DNA of 45,936 bases from Mycolicibacter senuensis (GTDB lineage: Bacteria > Actinomycetota > Actinomycetes > Mycobacteriales > Mycobacteriaceae), in the NCBI RefSeq assembly GCF_003284925.1, contig NZ_QMEX01000020.1, forward strand, positions 1 through 45,936, written 5' to 3'. Shown here piece by piece: positions 9,089 to 18,072 of the stretch (the stretch's first letter is position 1; each line of letters begins with the position of its first letter). The position numbers and the translations under genes are program-made. The notes beneath the pieces are model-generated. The model was given only the letters and a program-made list of their open reading frames with translations, made no database searches and had not been told where the DNA came from.

Positions 9089-9895
9089 TCAGCTTCCACC
9101 GTATTCCGGCCGCAGTGAGGCCGACAGTGCGGTGAGCGGCACCCGGGCGACCACCGCGCCGCCGTCCATGGACCACACCAGTCGGTCCGCCGGCCGCGGG
9201 TTCTCGCGGAGCATCGGGGCATCGGGCAAATACAGGATCAGTTCCCCGGGTGAGAGCGCGAAGGCGCGGTAGTTGCCGGTATAGCCGGGACGGCCGGGAC
9301 CGGGCTGGAATTCCTCGACGGTGAACGGGTAGCTGTTCGGGGCGTGCGGGGGTGCCGCGGCGTCCAGCGCTGCGGGCAGCACCGGCGCGGCTGCCGGTGG
9401 GATGACGGCCATCGGATCGATCCCCGGCTTGAACAGGTCTGCCAGGGAAAGCCGGCGGCCCTTGTCCATATCGAAGACGAAGGTTCGATACGCGTTGTTG
9501 GCTTGCATCCCAAACGGTTCCAGGCATTCGTGTACGACGAGCGACTGCACGGCGCCAGGACCGGAGAAGCTGTCGACGTAGGCGATTGCGCTGCTGTCTC
9601 GCGCCGCCTCGGCGCCCGAGTCCCGCCAGCCGGTCATCAGCCGGTGGTAGAAGTCGCGTAGGACCGGCCCGGTCACCGCTGCGTCGAGCTGTGGCTCGGG
9701 TAGGTCCAAGGCGATGTAGCGCTCAGCATTTCGCGTCGACACCACCATCGTCGTGCAACGCTGGCCGTCCCAGGTCGCCCGCAGCTCGTCGCAGAAACTC
9801 GGTGCCGAACCGGCAGCGACCGGTGCGGAGCCCACCACCGCGGCCACCGCGCCCACTGCTATGGCCACGGTGGTGACCCGGCCGGCGGCGGTCAT
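9089..9895 (-). CDS. Secreted MPT64-like / DUF3298 family protein
   Basis: A 268-residue protein with a Sec signal peptide (VTTVAIAVGAVAAVVGSAPV, cleavage probably near residue 30). The mature part resembles the MPT64/DUF3298 fold: AYRTFVFDMDKGRRLSLADL followed by FKPGIDP, a YPFTVEEF strand, and the C-terminal ALSPGELILYLPDAPM. MPT64 is an immunodominant secreted protein of M. tuberculosis whose precise role is unsettled. Two cysteines early in the mature chain (FCDEL, RCTTM) could form a disulphide. The ATG overlaps the TGA of the upstream Mce-associated gene (ATGA), so it belongs to the mce transcript. Its presence suggests an envelope or lipid-linked role, which is inference. Confidence 0.8.
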   Translation of the reverse strand: MTAAGRVTTVAIAVGAVAAVVGSAPVAAGSAPSFCDELRATWDGQRCTTMVVSTRNAERYIALDLPEPQLDAAVTGPVLRDFYHRLMTGWRDSGAEAARDSSAIAYVDSFSGPGAVQSLVVHECLEPFGMQANNAYRTFVFDMDKGRRLSLADLFKPGIDPMAVIPPAAAPVLPAALDAAAPPHAPNSYPFTVEEFQPGPGRPGYTGNYRAFALSPGELILYLPDAPMLRENPRPADRLVWSMDGGAVVARVPLTALSASLRPEYGGS

Positions 9896-10449
9896 CGCGG
9901 CAACTCCCCGGCGGTGACCTCGCTGACAAGCCAGCGGCCGGCCGTCTTCTGCACGGTGATCGCCATCGGGGTGATGTCATCCGGCGGCTCGGCGGGGGCG
10001 CCTTTCGCGGTCGCGCTGGTGAAGCTCTGGCGAACGAACAGCAACACGGTGGCACTGCCGGTATCAACCGATTTGACCGCCGAATCGACGACGCTGCCGG
10101 TCGTGGTGACCTGATTGGCCAGCAGCAGTGCCCGCAGCTCCGGGCTCTGCTTGGCGTAGCGCTGGTGGAACCCGCCGGTCGATCCGTCGAGGATCCTGGT
10201 GATCTGCTGGTCGATGGTGCCGGGGCTCGCAGTCGTCAGGATCTCCGCGTAGTGGGCCGCGGCGTGCTGCGCCTCCCGGGCGGCGACGGCCGACTGATGG
10301 TGCTGGTACAGCAACCAGCTCTGGTATGCCGCACTCACGAGCACGGCGGTGGCGCACAGCGCGGCGGCCGGTCGTGCACAACGCCGCAGCCGGTGAGGCC
10401 GGGGCGGGGCTGCGGGCGCCTCGATGTCGATTTCTGCCACGTTGGTCAT
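9892..10449 (-). CDS. Mce-associated membrane protein (Mam type)
   Basis: A 185-residue protein: cytoplasmic Pro/Arg-rich head, one membrane helix (RPAAALCATAVLVSAAYQSWLLY), a coiled segment, then an NTF2-like or VirB8-like outer domain ending in AGRWLVSEVTAGELPR. This is the layout of the Mas/Mam proteins encoded just downstream of mceF in mycobacterial mce operons (Rv0177, Rv0178 type), thought to stabilise Mce complexes. ATG 10449 with GGAAGG upstream is chosen over a longer frame to 10485, which would overlap the preceding gene. It follows a second Mam gene by 16 nt and overlaps the MPT64-like gene by 4 nt. Confidence 0.87.
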   Translation of the reverse strand: MTNVAEIDIEAPAAPPRPHRLRRCARPAAALCATAVLVSAAYQSWLLYQHHQSAVAAREAQHAAAHYAEILTTASPGTIDQQITRILDGSTGGFHQRYAKQSPELRALLLANQVTTTGSVVDSAVKSVDTGSATVLLFVRQSFTSATAKGAPAEPPDDITPMAITVQKTAGRWLVSEVTAGELPR

Positions 10450-10465
10450 GTTGCCCTTCCGGTGA

Positions 10466-11062
10466 TCACACGAGATCGACTGCACTGGCCAGCCAACGGC
10501 CGTCGATGAGTTCCATGGTCATCTGGATGCGGTTCCGGTCGATCCGCGGTTCGGAACGCACCGCGTTCGTGATGGATTGGTCGACGAACAGCAACACCTC
10601 GACCCGGGTTGCGGTGGCGGATTTGACCGCCGCGTCGATGACGATGCCCTTTCCGGAGGCCTTGTTGTCGATCAGGATCTGGCGCAACTGTTTGGCGCCC
10701 AGGCTGTAGGCCTCCTTGAACTGTCCGGTTGCTCCGTCGATCGCCCGGTCGTAATTGCCGTCGATGTCGGCGGTGTCCAGGGTGGTCAACGTGACCGCGT
10801 AGTCCCTGGCCGCGGCGAGGGCGGCCTCGCCGGCGGCGGCGCGGGTATGGGCCTGATACAGCTGCCAACTCGTGTATCCCGAGTACGCCAGGGCCGCGAT
10901 CAGCAGTGCGACGGTCAGCATCGCCGCCCTACCACGACGTCGCGGCGGTGCGGGCGTGGCGGGCTGCTCATCGGCGGCATCGTCGTTCGCCTCGGCGGGG
11001 GTGTCATCGTCGACCTGCTCAGCGAGTTGGTCGAAGACATCGGGATCGGCTGCGTTGGGCAT
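10466..11062 (-). CDS. Mce-associated membrane protein (Mam type)
   Basis: A 198-residue paralogue of the next gene: an acidic cytoplasmic N-terminus (VDDDTPAEANDDAADEQ), a basic PPRRRGRAA stop, one membrane helix (MLTVALLIAALAYSGYTSWQ), an alanine-rich helix and an outer NTF2-like domain ending DGRWLASAVDLV. ATG 11062 follows the mceF stop by 10 nt, and GAGGAC overlapping that stop serves as ribosome-binding site; a frame extending to 11203 lies inside mceF and is not used. Two Mam genes directly after mceF is the standard mycobacterial arrangement, so the assignment is secure at family level. Confidence 0.87.
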   Translation of the reverse strand: MPNAADPDVFDQLAEQVDDDTPAEANDDAADEQPATPAPPRRRGRAAMLTVALLIAALAYSGYTSWQLYQAHTRAAAGEAALAAARDYAVTLTTLDTADIDGNYDRAIDGATGQFKEAYSLGAKQLRQILIDNKASGKGIVIDAAVKSATATRVEVLLFVDQSITNAVRSEPRIDRNRIQMTMELIDGRWLASAVDLV

Positions 11063-11072
11063 CGGGGCGTCC

Positions 11073-12344
11073 TCAGTTCGGAATCCAGGCCGGCAGCGCT
11101 GGACCGCCGTCGGGGGTGGGCAAGGTGTAGGGCGGATAGACCGGCGGCGGTTCCAGCGTCGCCAGCGGGTCGTGGCCCGGGGGCGGTCCGGCGGTGTCGT
11201 CACCCGGGGGGCGTGGCGCGTTGCGGGCCCCGCGAATCAGTAGCGACGGGTCGTCATCGGGACAGTAGGTGTAGCGGTACGGGGCAGGGAAGTTCACTGC
11301 CGACGGTGGTTTGCGGGGCAGGCCGTAGTCGCAGCGGTGCCGGGGGTAGATGTCGGCGATCACCCAGATGCCGTCGTCGTGCACGGTGCCGGCCAGGCGA
11401 TCCACCAGTGAGCCGTGATCGGGGCGCCACAGATTCTGCAGGGCCGGCACCCGCAGGTAGAGGATCTGCGACAGGGTGGTCAGGTTGCCCAGCAGCGCAT
11501 AGACGTTCTCCCGGTTGTCGCCGATGAAACGATCCACCTGGGCCAGTTCGGTGCTGCCGAGGTCGACCAGGGTCCGGAAGCCGCCGTCCATCTTGTTGAC
11601 GCCGCCGAGGATCTGTTGCAGGTCGTTGCTGGTGGCGCTCAGGCCCGGGGTGACATCGCCGAAGGTGGTGAAGGTGATCCGGGTATTGCGCAGCATGCTG
11701 GTGGTCTGGGGCAGGACGCCGTCCAGTGTCGAGGCCAGAAGCACGGTGCCGTCCAACAGCGCGGACAGTTTCTTGGCGCCCTGGGGTCCGACGCGGAGTT
11801 CGTCGAAGACGGACGTCAGCTTCTCGGCGTCGATCTGGCCGAGGGCACCGCGGCTGTCATCGATGATCTGCGGCAGCGACACCGGCACGCTGGTCTGGTC
11901 CTGGCCGATCAGCGATCCGTTGCTCAGATAGGGCCCGTTGTCGTGTTCGGGGCGGAAGTCGAGGTATTGCTCACCGGCGACCGACAGTCCCGACACCCGT
12001 ACCCGGGCGTCACGCGGAATGGGGCGATCGGCGCGGATCGCGACGACGGCCTCGGCCCCCGCCGCGGTCAGCTGAACATCGGTTACGCGGCCGATCGGGA
12101 TACCGCGCAACGTGACATCCTGGTTGACCAGCAGCCCGCCGGACTGCGGGAGCAGCACCCGCACCGAGATCGTCTGCTGCGCCGGGTTGATCCCGACGCC
12201 GAAGATGGTCACATAGGCGGCCGCTACCACCGTGGTCAGCGCCAACCCGATGCCGGACAGCAGAATACGTCGCCGATAGCCGAACTGGACCAGCCAGACG
12301 GCGAGCCTGGCGATCAGGTCGACCAGATCGAGGAAGGGTCTCAT
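11073..12344 (-). CDS. mceF: MCE family protein MceF
   Basis: A 423-residue protein: N-terminal membrane helix (RRILLSGIGLALTTVVAAAY), then one MCE/MlaD domain (about 45-120; DVTLRGIPIGRVTDVQL), a long helical region that in Mce complexes builds the periplasm-spanning tube, and a Pro-rich C-terminal tail (about 370-423). Position six of the mceA-F series identifies it as MceF; the suffix number of the operon cannot be set from the sequence alone. ATG 12344 overlaps the mceE TGA (ATGA). The substrate is presumably a lipid or sterol, as in other Mce systems. Confidence 0.9.
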   Translation of the reverse strand: MRPFLDLVDLIARLAVWLVQFGYRRRILLSGIGLALTTVVAAAYVTIFGVGINPAQQTISVRVLLPQSGGLLVNQDVTLRGIPIGRVTDVQLTAAGAEAVVAIRADRPIPRDARVRVSGLSVAGEQYLDFRPEHDNGPYLSNGSLIGQDQTSVPVSLPQIIDDSRGALGQIDAEKLTSVFDELRVGPQGAKKLSALLDGTVLLASTLDGVLPQTTSMLRNTRITFTTFGDVTPGLSATSNDLQQILGGVNKMDGGFRTLVDLGSTELAQVDRFIGDNRENVYALLGNLTTLSQILYLRVPALQNLWRPDHGSLVDRLAGTVHDDGIWVIADIYPRHRCDYGLPRKPPSAVNFPAPYRYTYCPDDDPSLLIRGARNAPRPPGDDTAGPPPGHDPLATLEPPPVYPPYTLPTPDGGPALPAWIPN

Positions 12345-13456
12345 CGCTGCGGTCCGTAGATCCGGGACAGCAACATGTTCCACTCGTAGCGCAGGTCCCC
12401 GATCATCAGGTGCCAGTCGGTGCCGTCGGTCCAGTGGAATTCGGGGTCGCCCGGGTAATTCTTGTCGGGCCAGGGAACCAGGGTGATCTTGTTGATCTCC
12501 CCTTTGACGTGGGCGGCGGGGCCGTTGAAGGTCTTCATCAGGATGCCCAGGAACCGGTTGAACGGCATCAGCGACAGCTCGGGATCGACCGCGATGTCGT
12601 TGAACACCCGCGCCAGCTTGTTGAGATCGGCGCTCACACTGCGGGTGTCGGTGCCCTGCAGCGACGGGAAGCGGGACAGCTGACGGGTGATCCGCGCACC
12701 GGTGTCGACCAGCTCGATCAAGTCGGAAGTGTTGTCGGAGATGACGTTGAGGGCCGGGGCCAGCTGGGTCAGGGCGGCGTCGAAGGTGTCCTGGCGGGCC
12801 GACATCGCCGCTGCGAGCTCCGAGGATCTGCGCAGCGCGGCGTCCAACTGCTGCGACCGGGCGCTCATCCGGGAGAGCAGGGTCGCGGTCTGGTCCAACA
12901 GCAGACCGAGCTTTTCGCCGCGTCCACCGACTGCCTTGCCCGCACCGTTGAGCATGGACACCAGGTGGCGCACCGTTCCGCCGTTGACCAGCATCGCCAT
13001 CGAGCTGATCAGCTCCTCGATGGTCGGCGCGTTGGCGGTCGATTCCAGCGGCAGGACGGCACCGTTGGCCAGTAGGGGTGCGTCCTCGGGCCGGTTCTTG
13101 TCGGGCCAGATCTGGACGAAGATGTCACCCAGCGGGGTGGCCGAGCGCAGTTCGGCGGTGCTGCCGGCATACAGCGGCACGGCCGATTTGATCCGCATCG
13201 TGATGTAGGCGTTGAAGTCTTGCGCCCGAATCGATTCGACCTCACCGATCTGCGCGCCGTACAACCGCACCTTGGCCTTCTCGGGAAGATTGAGGGCGTC
13301 GGAGAAGACCGCGGTGATGGTGTAGTAGGGCCCTCCGCCGCCGGGTGCCGGCAGCGCCACGCTCTGCAGGTCCAGGCCGCACCCGACGGTCAGCAGTGCG
13401 GTCGCGATCGCCAGCGCCGCGCGGCCACCGCGTCTGCACCACGTCAGTCGCCTCAT
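12341..13456 (-). CDS. mceE: MCE family lipoprotein MceE (LprK-like)
   Basis: A 371-residue lipoprotein. Residues 1-26 form a lipoprotein signal with a twin-arginine-like basic start and the lipobox LLTVGC, Cys26 being the lipidated residue. An MCE domain follows (KVRLYGAQIGEVESI and TAELRSATPLGDIFVQI), then the helical needle region. In mycobacterial mce operons the fifth protein is always the lipoprotein (LprK in mce1), which fits its place here. ATG 13456 overlaps the mceD stop by 4 nt, as does its own stop with mceF. Confidence 0.92.
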   Translation of the reverse strand: MRRLTWCRRGGRAALAIATALLTVGCGLDLQSVALPAPGGGGPYYTITAVFSDALNLPEKAKVRLYGAQIGEVESIRAQDFNAYITMRIKSAVPLYAGSTAELRSATPLGDIFVQIWPDKNRPEDAPLLANGAVLPLESTANAPTIEELISSMAMLVNGGTVRHLVSMLNGAGKAVGGRGEKLGLLLDQTATLLSRMSARSQQLDAALRRSSELAAAMSARQDTFDAALTQLAPALNVISDNTSDLIELVDTGARITRQLSRFPSLQGTDTRSVSADLNKLARVFNDIAVDPELSLMPFNRFLGILMKTFNGPAAHVKGEINKITLVPWPDKNYPGDPEFHWTDGTDWHLMIGDLRYEWNMLLSRIYGPQR

Positions 13457-14589
13457 GGCTGCTCACCGATCCCGTCCTGCATCAGATCGAGCATGCTGCC
13501 CAGGCCGAAGTCCGGTCCGTAATCCTGCAGCGTCCCGGTCGCGCACGCCAGTTGTTTGAGTCCCATCAAGTTGCAGATCTCTTTGCCGAACTGACTGTTG
13601 AACAGGGTCTTGCCCAGCAGCAGGTGCGATCGCAGACTGCCGGCGCCGTCATCGATGACGTTGTAGAAGTTGTCGATGAACAACGGTCCGACATCAAGGA
13701 TCTCGCGCAGGTCGCGTTCGTTGTCGGTCAGCGTTGTGGCGACCGTGCGGACCCCGGTGAACGCATCCCGCAGCCGTTCTTGGTTGCCCTCCAGCAGCCG
13801 CGAGGTCTCGGCGAGCAGCCGATTGATCGTGGCTCCGGTGTTGCCGGCACCGAGGTTCTCCGCGGCCAGGATGTCGCTGAGCTGATGTATGTAGGAGCCG
13901 AATTCGCGTAGCGCGGCGTCGTTTCGGGATGCCGCTTCGCTGAGTTCGGCGACATTGGCGATGATCGCCTGAATGGCCTTCTTGCTGTGTGCGCCCTTGT
14001 CCGCCCCGACTTGCAGGGCTTCGGAGAGCCGGCCCAGCGTCGCCTTGAGGTCCGGGCCGTTCCCGACGGTGATCTTGGATCCGAGCGCCACGAACTCGCC
14101 CAACGGGCCCTGATTGTTCTCGTCGCCGCGCAACGCACTGCCCAGCTTGTGCATCATCGCCAGCGTCCGTTCGAATTCGACCGGGGTGCGGGTGCGTTCC
14201 AGGCTCAGCACATCGCCGTTGCGCAGCTTGGGCCCGCCGGTGTAGGCGGGGGTGAGTTCGACGTGGCGGTCGGTGAGCACCGAGGACGAGACGGTCACGG
14301 CTTCGACGTCGGCGGGAATATCGACGCTCGCATCGATCGCGAGTGTGACCTCCACGTAGCCGCCCTTGGGGGTGATGCTGGTGACCTCGCCGACGTCCAT
14401 TCCGAGTACCGAGACGCCGTTGCCGGTGTAGAGGCCGACGGCGTCTTCGAAATGGGCGGTCACCCGGATTTTGTGCAGTGCTATCCGCGGCAGGTCGGGG
14501 ACCAGTTGCGGTGCGACCGCGGCTCCGGTGACGGCCAATACCAGTGCCGCGGCACCGGCGAGCAGGTAGAGCTTGACGGCGCGGCTCAT
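13453..14589 (-). CDS. mceD: MCE family protein MceD
   Basis: A 378-residue protein with an N-terminal membrane helix (KLYLLAGAAALVLAVTGAAV), an MCE domain at about 40-120 (GNGVSVLGMDVGEVTSITP; SSSVLTDRHVELTP) and a long helical C-terminal part. It is fourth in the mce series. The start at ATG 14589 (MSRAVK) overlaps the mceC TGA as ATGA; a longer frame to 14649 lies inside mceC. Mce proteins A-F are thought to form a hetero-hexameric tunnel with one copy of each, so it should act with its five neighbours. Confidence 0.9.
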   Translation of the reverse strand: MSRAVKLYLLAGAAALVLAVTGAAVAPQLVPDLPRIALHKIRVTAHFEDAVGLYTGNGVSVLGMDVGEVTSITPKGGYVEVTLAIDASVDIPADVEAVTVSSSVLTDRHVELTPAYTGGPKLRNGDVLSLERTRTPVEFERTLAMMHKLGSALRGDENNQGPLGEFVALGSKITVGNGPDLKATLGRLSEALQVGADKGAHSKKAIQAIIANVAELSEAASRNDAALREFGSYIHQLSDILAAENLGAGNTGATINRLLAETSRLLEGNQERLRDAFTGVRTVATTLTDNERDLREILDVGPLFIDNFYNVIDDGAGSLRSHLLLGKTLFNSQFGKEICNLMGLKQLACATGTLQDYGPDFGLGSMLDLMQDGIGEQP

Positions 14590-15620
14590 TGGCAGTCCTT
14601 GAAGTACTCGACCAGGTTGAACTGCCGGGCGCGTCCGCTCAGCGCACACATCCAGGAGTCGACGAAGATACCGGCGGGCAGGAAGACATCGGTTGCGTTG
14701 CCGCTGCCGGTGGCGTTGGCGAAGTTGCGCAGGGCCACCGGGGTTGATTGCAGGAAGCTGCGCAGCAACGCGTCGTGCTCGGCGGTCATCTGCATGAATT
14801 CACTGAAGTCGCGGATCATCTGGTTGACCGCCGCCTCGTCGCCCAGGATCCCGTGGGCGCGATCGACCAGCAGGGTGGCGCTGGCGAACAGCTGTTGTAC
14901 GGCCGCGCGCCGGGTGGCGATCTCGCGCAGCACGTCGCGGCCCTGCAGGACCAGGGCGCCGAGGTTGGCCCGCTGATCGCGCAGCATGGTGGTGAGTGTT
15001 TCGGTGTTGGTCAGCAGTGTGCCGAGTTGCTCGCGGCGGTCGGCGATGATGTCGGCCATCGCCTGCAGGTTGTTCAGCGCCTGGGGCAATTCCTCGGCGA
15101 CCCCGCCGAGGTTGGCGTTGAGCAGGTTCAGTGAGTCGACGAACCGGTTGGCATCCACGGGCCCCAGGGTGCGTGTCGCCCCGGCGAGGGTGCGCTGCAG
15201 ATCGTAGGGAACCTCGGTGTGCGCCAGGGAGATCGTGCGGTTCGCCAGCTGCCCGGTGCCCGCCGGTGACAGTTCCAGGTAGCGCGATCCCAGGATGGTG
15301 GTCAACTTGATCGCGGCACGGGTGTCGGCGCCCAGTGCGATGGCGCGCTCGACGTTGAATCCGACGACGACGTGGTCACCGGCGAGCTTGACTCGATCAA
15401 CGGTGCCGACCTTGATGCCGGCGATGGTCACCACGGCGCCCGAGCGGATCTGGGCGGCCTGGGCGAATTCGCCCTGATAGCGGGTCTTCCCGATGCCCAG
15501 GCCGGAGTAGACGACGGTGGCCATCAGTACGGCGCCGATGGCGACGATCGCGAACACGCCCATCCAGGGCCGGCTGAAGGACTCAATGGGGCGTTTGAGC
15601 GCGACGGGAATCAGGCTCAT
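14586..15620 (-). CDS. mceC: MCE family protein MceC
   Basis: A 344-residue protein: cytoplasmic KRPIESFSRPW, a membrane helix (MGVFAIVAIGAVLMATVVY), an MCE domain (about 40-120; VVTIAGIKVGTVDRVKL; TILGSRYLELSPAG) and a helical C-terminal half ending in NLVEYFKDCQ. ATG 15620 overlaps the mceB TGA. A frame running to 15710 starts with Arg-rich sequence read out of frame in mceB and is not used. It is shorter than many MceC proteins because it lacks a Pro-rich tail. Confidence 0.9.
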   Translation of the reverse strand: MSLIPVALKRPIESFSRPWMGVFAIVAIGAVLMATVVYSGLGIGKTRYQGEFAQAAQIRSGAVVTIAGIKVGTVDRVKLAGDHVVVGFNVERAIALGADTRAAIKLTTILGSRYLELSPAGTGQLANRTISLAHTEVPYDLQRTLAGATRTLGPVDANRFVDSLNLLNANLGGVAEELPQALNNLQAMADIIADRREQLGTLLTNTETLTTMLRDQRANLGALVLQGRDVLREIATRRAAVQQLFASATLLVDRAHGILGDEAAVNQMIRDFSEFMQMTAEHDALLRSFLQSTPVALRNFANATGSGNATDVFLPAGIFVDSWMCALSGRARQFNLVEYFKDCQ

Positions 15621-16666
15621 CGGCACGCCGCCGTGTGCTGGTGGGCGAGACCTTCGCCGGCGGTGGCGGCGCCGACGAATGCCCGGAACCAGTGGAACAG
15701 ACCGCGCCATAAGCCGAAGTCCAGTTCGCAGGCGTAGACGTCGCTGTAGGTGCCGCTCTGGGTGACCCGGGCCAGCCCCTGCAGAACGTAGGGCAGGTTG
15801 GCCGCCATGTAGGCGAACCGTTCGCGGCCGTCGTTGACGCCGTAGTTGAGCAGACCGGGCTCGCGCCCGACGAACTCTTCGAGATCCGGGGCGATGTTGT
15901 CGACGATCGTGGACAACCGCGCCATGGTGGCATTGATCGAGCCCACCGAGTCGACCAGCGGTTCGCGGTGGTTCGCCAGCCGCACCATGGTGTCGCGCGA
16001 CTGACGAATCATTTTCTCCATGTTGGTGCTCTGGTTGGCCAAGTCGGTCATCAGCTGATCGAGGTTGGCGATGAGCGCGCTGAGCACTTCGTCGGGGCCG
16101 GCGAAGGTCTCGGCCAACTGCGAGGCCTGGGTGATCAGCGTCAGTATCGATGTCCGATTGCCTTGCAGGGCAAGCACCGTCGCATTGCTGATGTTGTCGA
16201 CCTGTTCGGGATCCAGCTCGGCGAACAGCGGCTCGAAGCCGTTGAGCATGTAGGAGACATCCAGCGACGGGTTGGTGCGTTCGAGCGGTATCTGGCCGTG
16301 ATTGGGCAGGATGTCGCGGTTGTCGCCGGGGCCCTGGGCCAGGCCGAGGTAGCGCTGTCCGATGATGCTCTGATAGGTCACCGAGGCAATCGTGTTCTGG
16401 TAAAGCTGCTGGCTGCGTTGCACCCGGAACTGCACCTTGGCGGCGGTGCCGTGCAATTGCACCCGGTCGACCCGTCCGACGCGGACGCCGGCGACGCGTA
16501 CGTCATCGCCCGGGGTCATTCCGGAGGCGTCGCTGAAGATCGCCGAGTAGGTGTAGGTCGGCCCGGTGATGTCGCGGCGCAACGTGTTGTAGACCATCCA
16601 GGTGACGGTCAGCGCGAAGGTGGTGAAGATGGCCATGCCGACCACCGACTTGCGACGAGCTCTCAT
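15617..16666 (-). CDS. mceB: MCE family protein MceB
   Basis: A 349-residue protein: a short basic start (MRARRKS), a membrane helix (VVGMAIFTTFALTVTWMVYN), an MCE domain (about 40-115; DVRVAGVRVGRVDRVQL; QSIIGQRYLGLAQGPGD) and the helical region seen in all six Mce proteins, including paired Asn/Gln-rich heptads (ANLDQLMTDLANQSTNMEK). ATG 16666 overlaps the mceA TGA by 4 nt. It is second in the mce series. Confidence 0.9.
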   Translation of the reverse strand: MRARRKSVVGMAIFTTFALTVTWMVYNTLRRDITGPTYTYSAIFSDASGMTPGDDVRVAGVRVGRVDRVQLHGTAAKVQFRVQRSQQLYQNTIASVTYQSIIGQRYLGLAQGPGDNRDILPNHGQIPLERTNPSLDVSYMLNGFEPLFAELDPEQVDNISNATVLALQGNRTSILTLITQASQLAETFAGPDEVLSALIANLDQLMTDLANQSTNMEKMIRQSRDTMVRLANHREPLVDSVGSINATMARLSTIVDNIAPDLEEFVGREPGLLNYGVNDGRERFAYMAANLPYVLQGLARVTQSGTYSDVYACELDFGLWRGLFHWFRAFVGAATAGEGLAHQHTAACR

Positions 16667-18069
16667 CGGCCACCTTCCGTGGACAGCTGCACGGTGCTGC
16701 CGCGCAACAACGGGGCCAGCAACAGCACCGTGGGGGTATCGGCGCGTCCGGTGATGCGGCTGATCTGTTGCTTCTCCTGGGGGCTGCCGACCAGGCCGAC
16801 GTTGCCGCCGATGACCGCGCCCTGGGGTGCGGCGGCGGGCGCAGGGGCGGGCGGCCCCTGCGGGTCGCCGGGCATCGAGTGCCGGGGCGGCGTGATGTTC
16901 GGGCGGTTTTCCGTCATCCCGGGGGTGGGGGAGACGCCCTGGGATTCCAGCGCGGGAAACAGCTCCGGTGCGGTGGGCACCTCCGGGGCGGTGGCGCAGC
17001 TCGGCCCGGCCAACTCGCCGTAGCGGGGACAGTCGGCGCGGACGTAGGTGCGACTGGGCGTGAGCGCGATCGCCGCCTTGACCCGCAGCAGGTTGTCGTC
17101 CGGATCCCAGATGACGTCGTAGACCCGGTTGGCGAGGTTCTGCAGTTTCGTTGAGACGCCATGGAATTCGTCGACATGATCGGCGATCACCCCGATCGGC
17201 GGAGTCAGCGCAGTGGTGATGGTGATCATCCGATCGGCCTGGTTCTCCAGCGCGGCGGCCAGGGTGGTCGCGGTGTCATGCCCGCCGGTCAACAGGCTGG
17301 ACAGCTGCGGTCCCTTCTCGGCGATGGTCGTCATGGGCCGGATCGATCGGTCCAGCGCGTCGAACAACTCAGGGGAGACGCGATGCAGGCCTTCGGCTGC
17401 TGCTGCCAGGGCCGACAGGGTGGTCGGGTCGGTGCCGTCGGTGGCGACCACGGAATTCAGTTGCGCGAGGATCTCGTTGAGATTGTGGCCGGTGTCGGTC
17501 AACTCCTTGCCCCGCCCGTGCGTGGCCGTGCCCAGGGCGGCGATCACGCCGACGGTGGTGTCGTCGGGCTTGCGGCCCAGCGGACTGACCAGTTGCCGCA
17601 GCTTGTTCAACACGTTCTGGAACAGCACGGTGGGCAGTGACTCGTCCTCGAATACGACCGAGCCGGAACGCAGGTGGTCTGAGCCGGCGCCGTTGTCGAC
17701 CAACTGGATTGCCGACACCGCGAACAGGTTGGCCGGCACGACGCGGGCGGTCACGGTGTTGGGGATATTGGCGGCATGTTCGGGTTTGAGCACCACGTGA
17801 ACGTCGTTGGGCAGGCCGTGCGTGGAGGGGGTGATGTCGGCGACCGAACCGACCAGCAGGTCGTGATACTTCACATCGGACCGGGGCGGCAGGCCGTCGC
17901 CGATGTTGGACAGCCGCACGTCGATCCGGACCAGGTTGTCCAGCCGTCCTTGGGACTTGGCGACCATCAACGTCGCGGTCGCGACGGCGACGGTGATGAA
18001 CACCACGCCGAGGGCGAACACCCGCAGGTTGGAGGGTCCGCGGGGGTCGGTGTCGAACGAGTTCGGCAT
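16663..18069 (-). CDS. mceA: MCE family protein MceA
   Basis: A 468-residue protein, first of the six Mce subunits. A membrane helix (LRVFALGVVFITVAVATATL) precedes the MCE domain (about 45-120; SDVKYHDLLVGSVADITPS), then the helical region, and an extracytoplasmic Pro/Ala-rich tail from about residue 365 to the end that is longer than in the other subunits. The tail has two cysteines (CPRYGELAGPSC). ATG 18069 lies 3 nt after the yrbEB stop. It belongs to the same transcript as yrbEAB and mceB-F. Confidence 0.9.
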   Translation of the reverse strand: MPNSFDTDPRGPSNLRVFALGVVFITVAVATATLMVAKSQGRLDNLVRIDVRLSNIGDGLPPRSDVKYHDLLVGSVADITPSTHGLPNDVHVVLKPEHAANIPNTVTARVVPANLFAVSAIQLVDNGAGSDHLRSGSVVFEDESLPTVLFQNVLNKLRQLVSPLGRKPDDTTVGVIAALGTATHGRGKELTDTGHNLNEILAQLNSVVATDGTDPTTLSALAAAAEGLHRVSPELFDALDRSIRPMTTIAEKGPQLSSLLTGGHDTATTLAAALENQADRMITITTALTPPIGVIADHVDEFHGVSTKLQNLANRVYDVIWDPDDNLLRVKAAIALTPSRTYVRADCPRYGELAGPSCATAPEVPTAPELFPALESQGVSPTPGMTENRPNITPPRHSMPGDPQGPPAPAPAAAPQGAVIGGNVGLVGSPQEKQQISRITGRADTPTVLLLAPLLRGSTVQLSTEGGR

Positions 18070-18072
18070 CGG

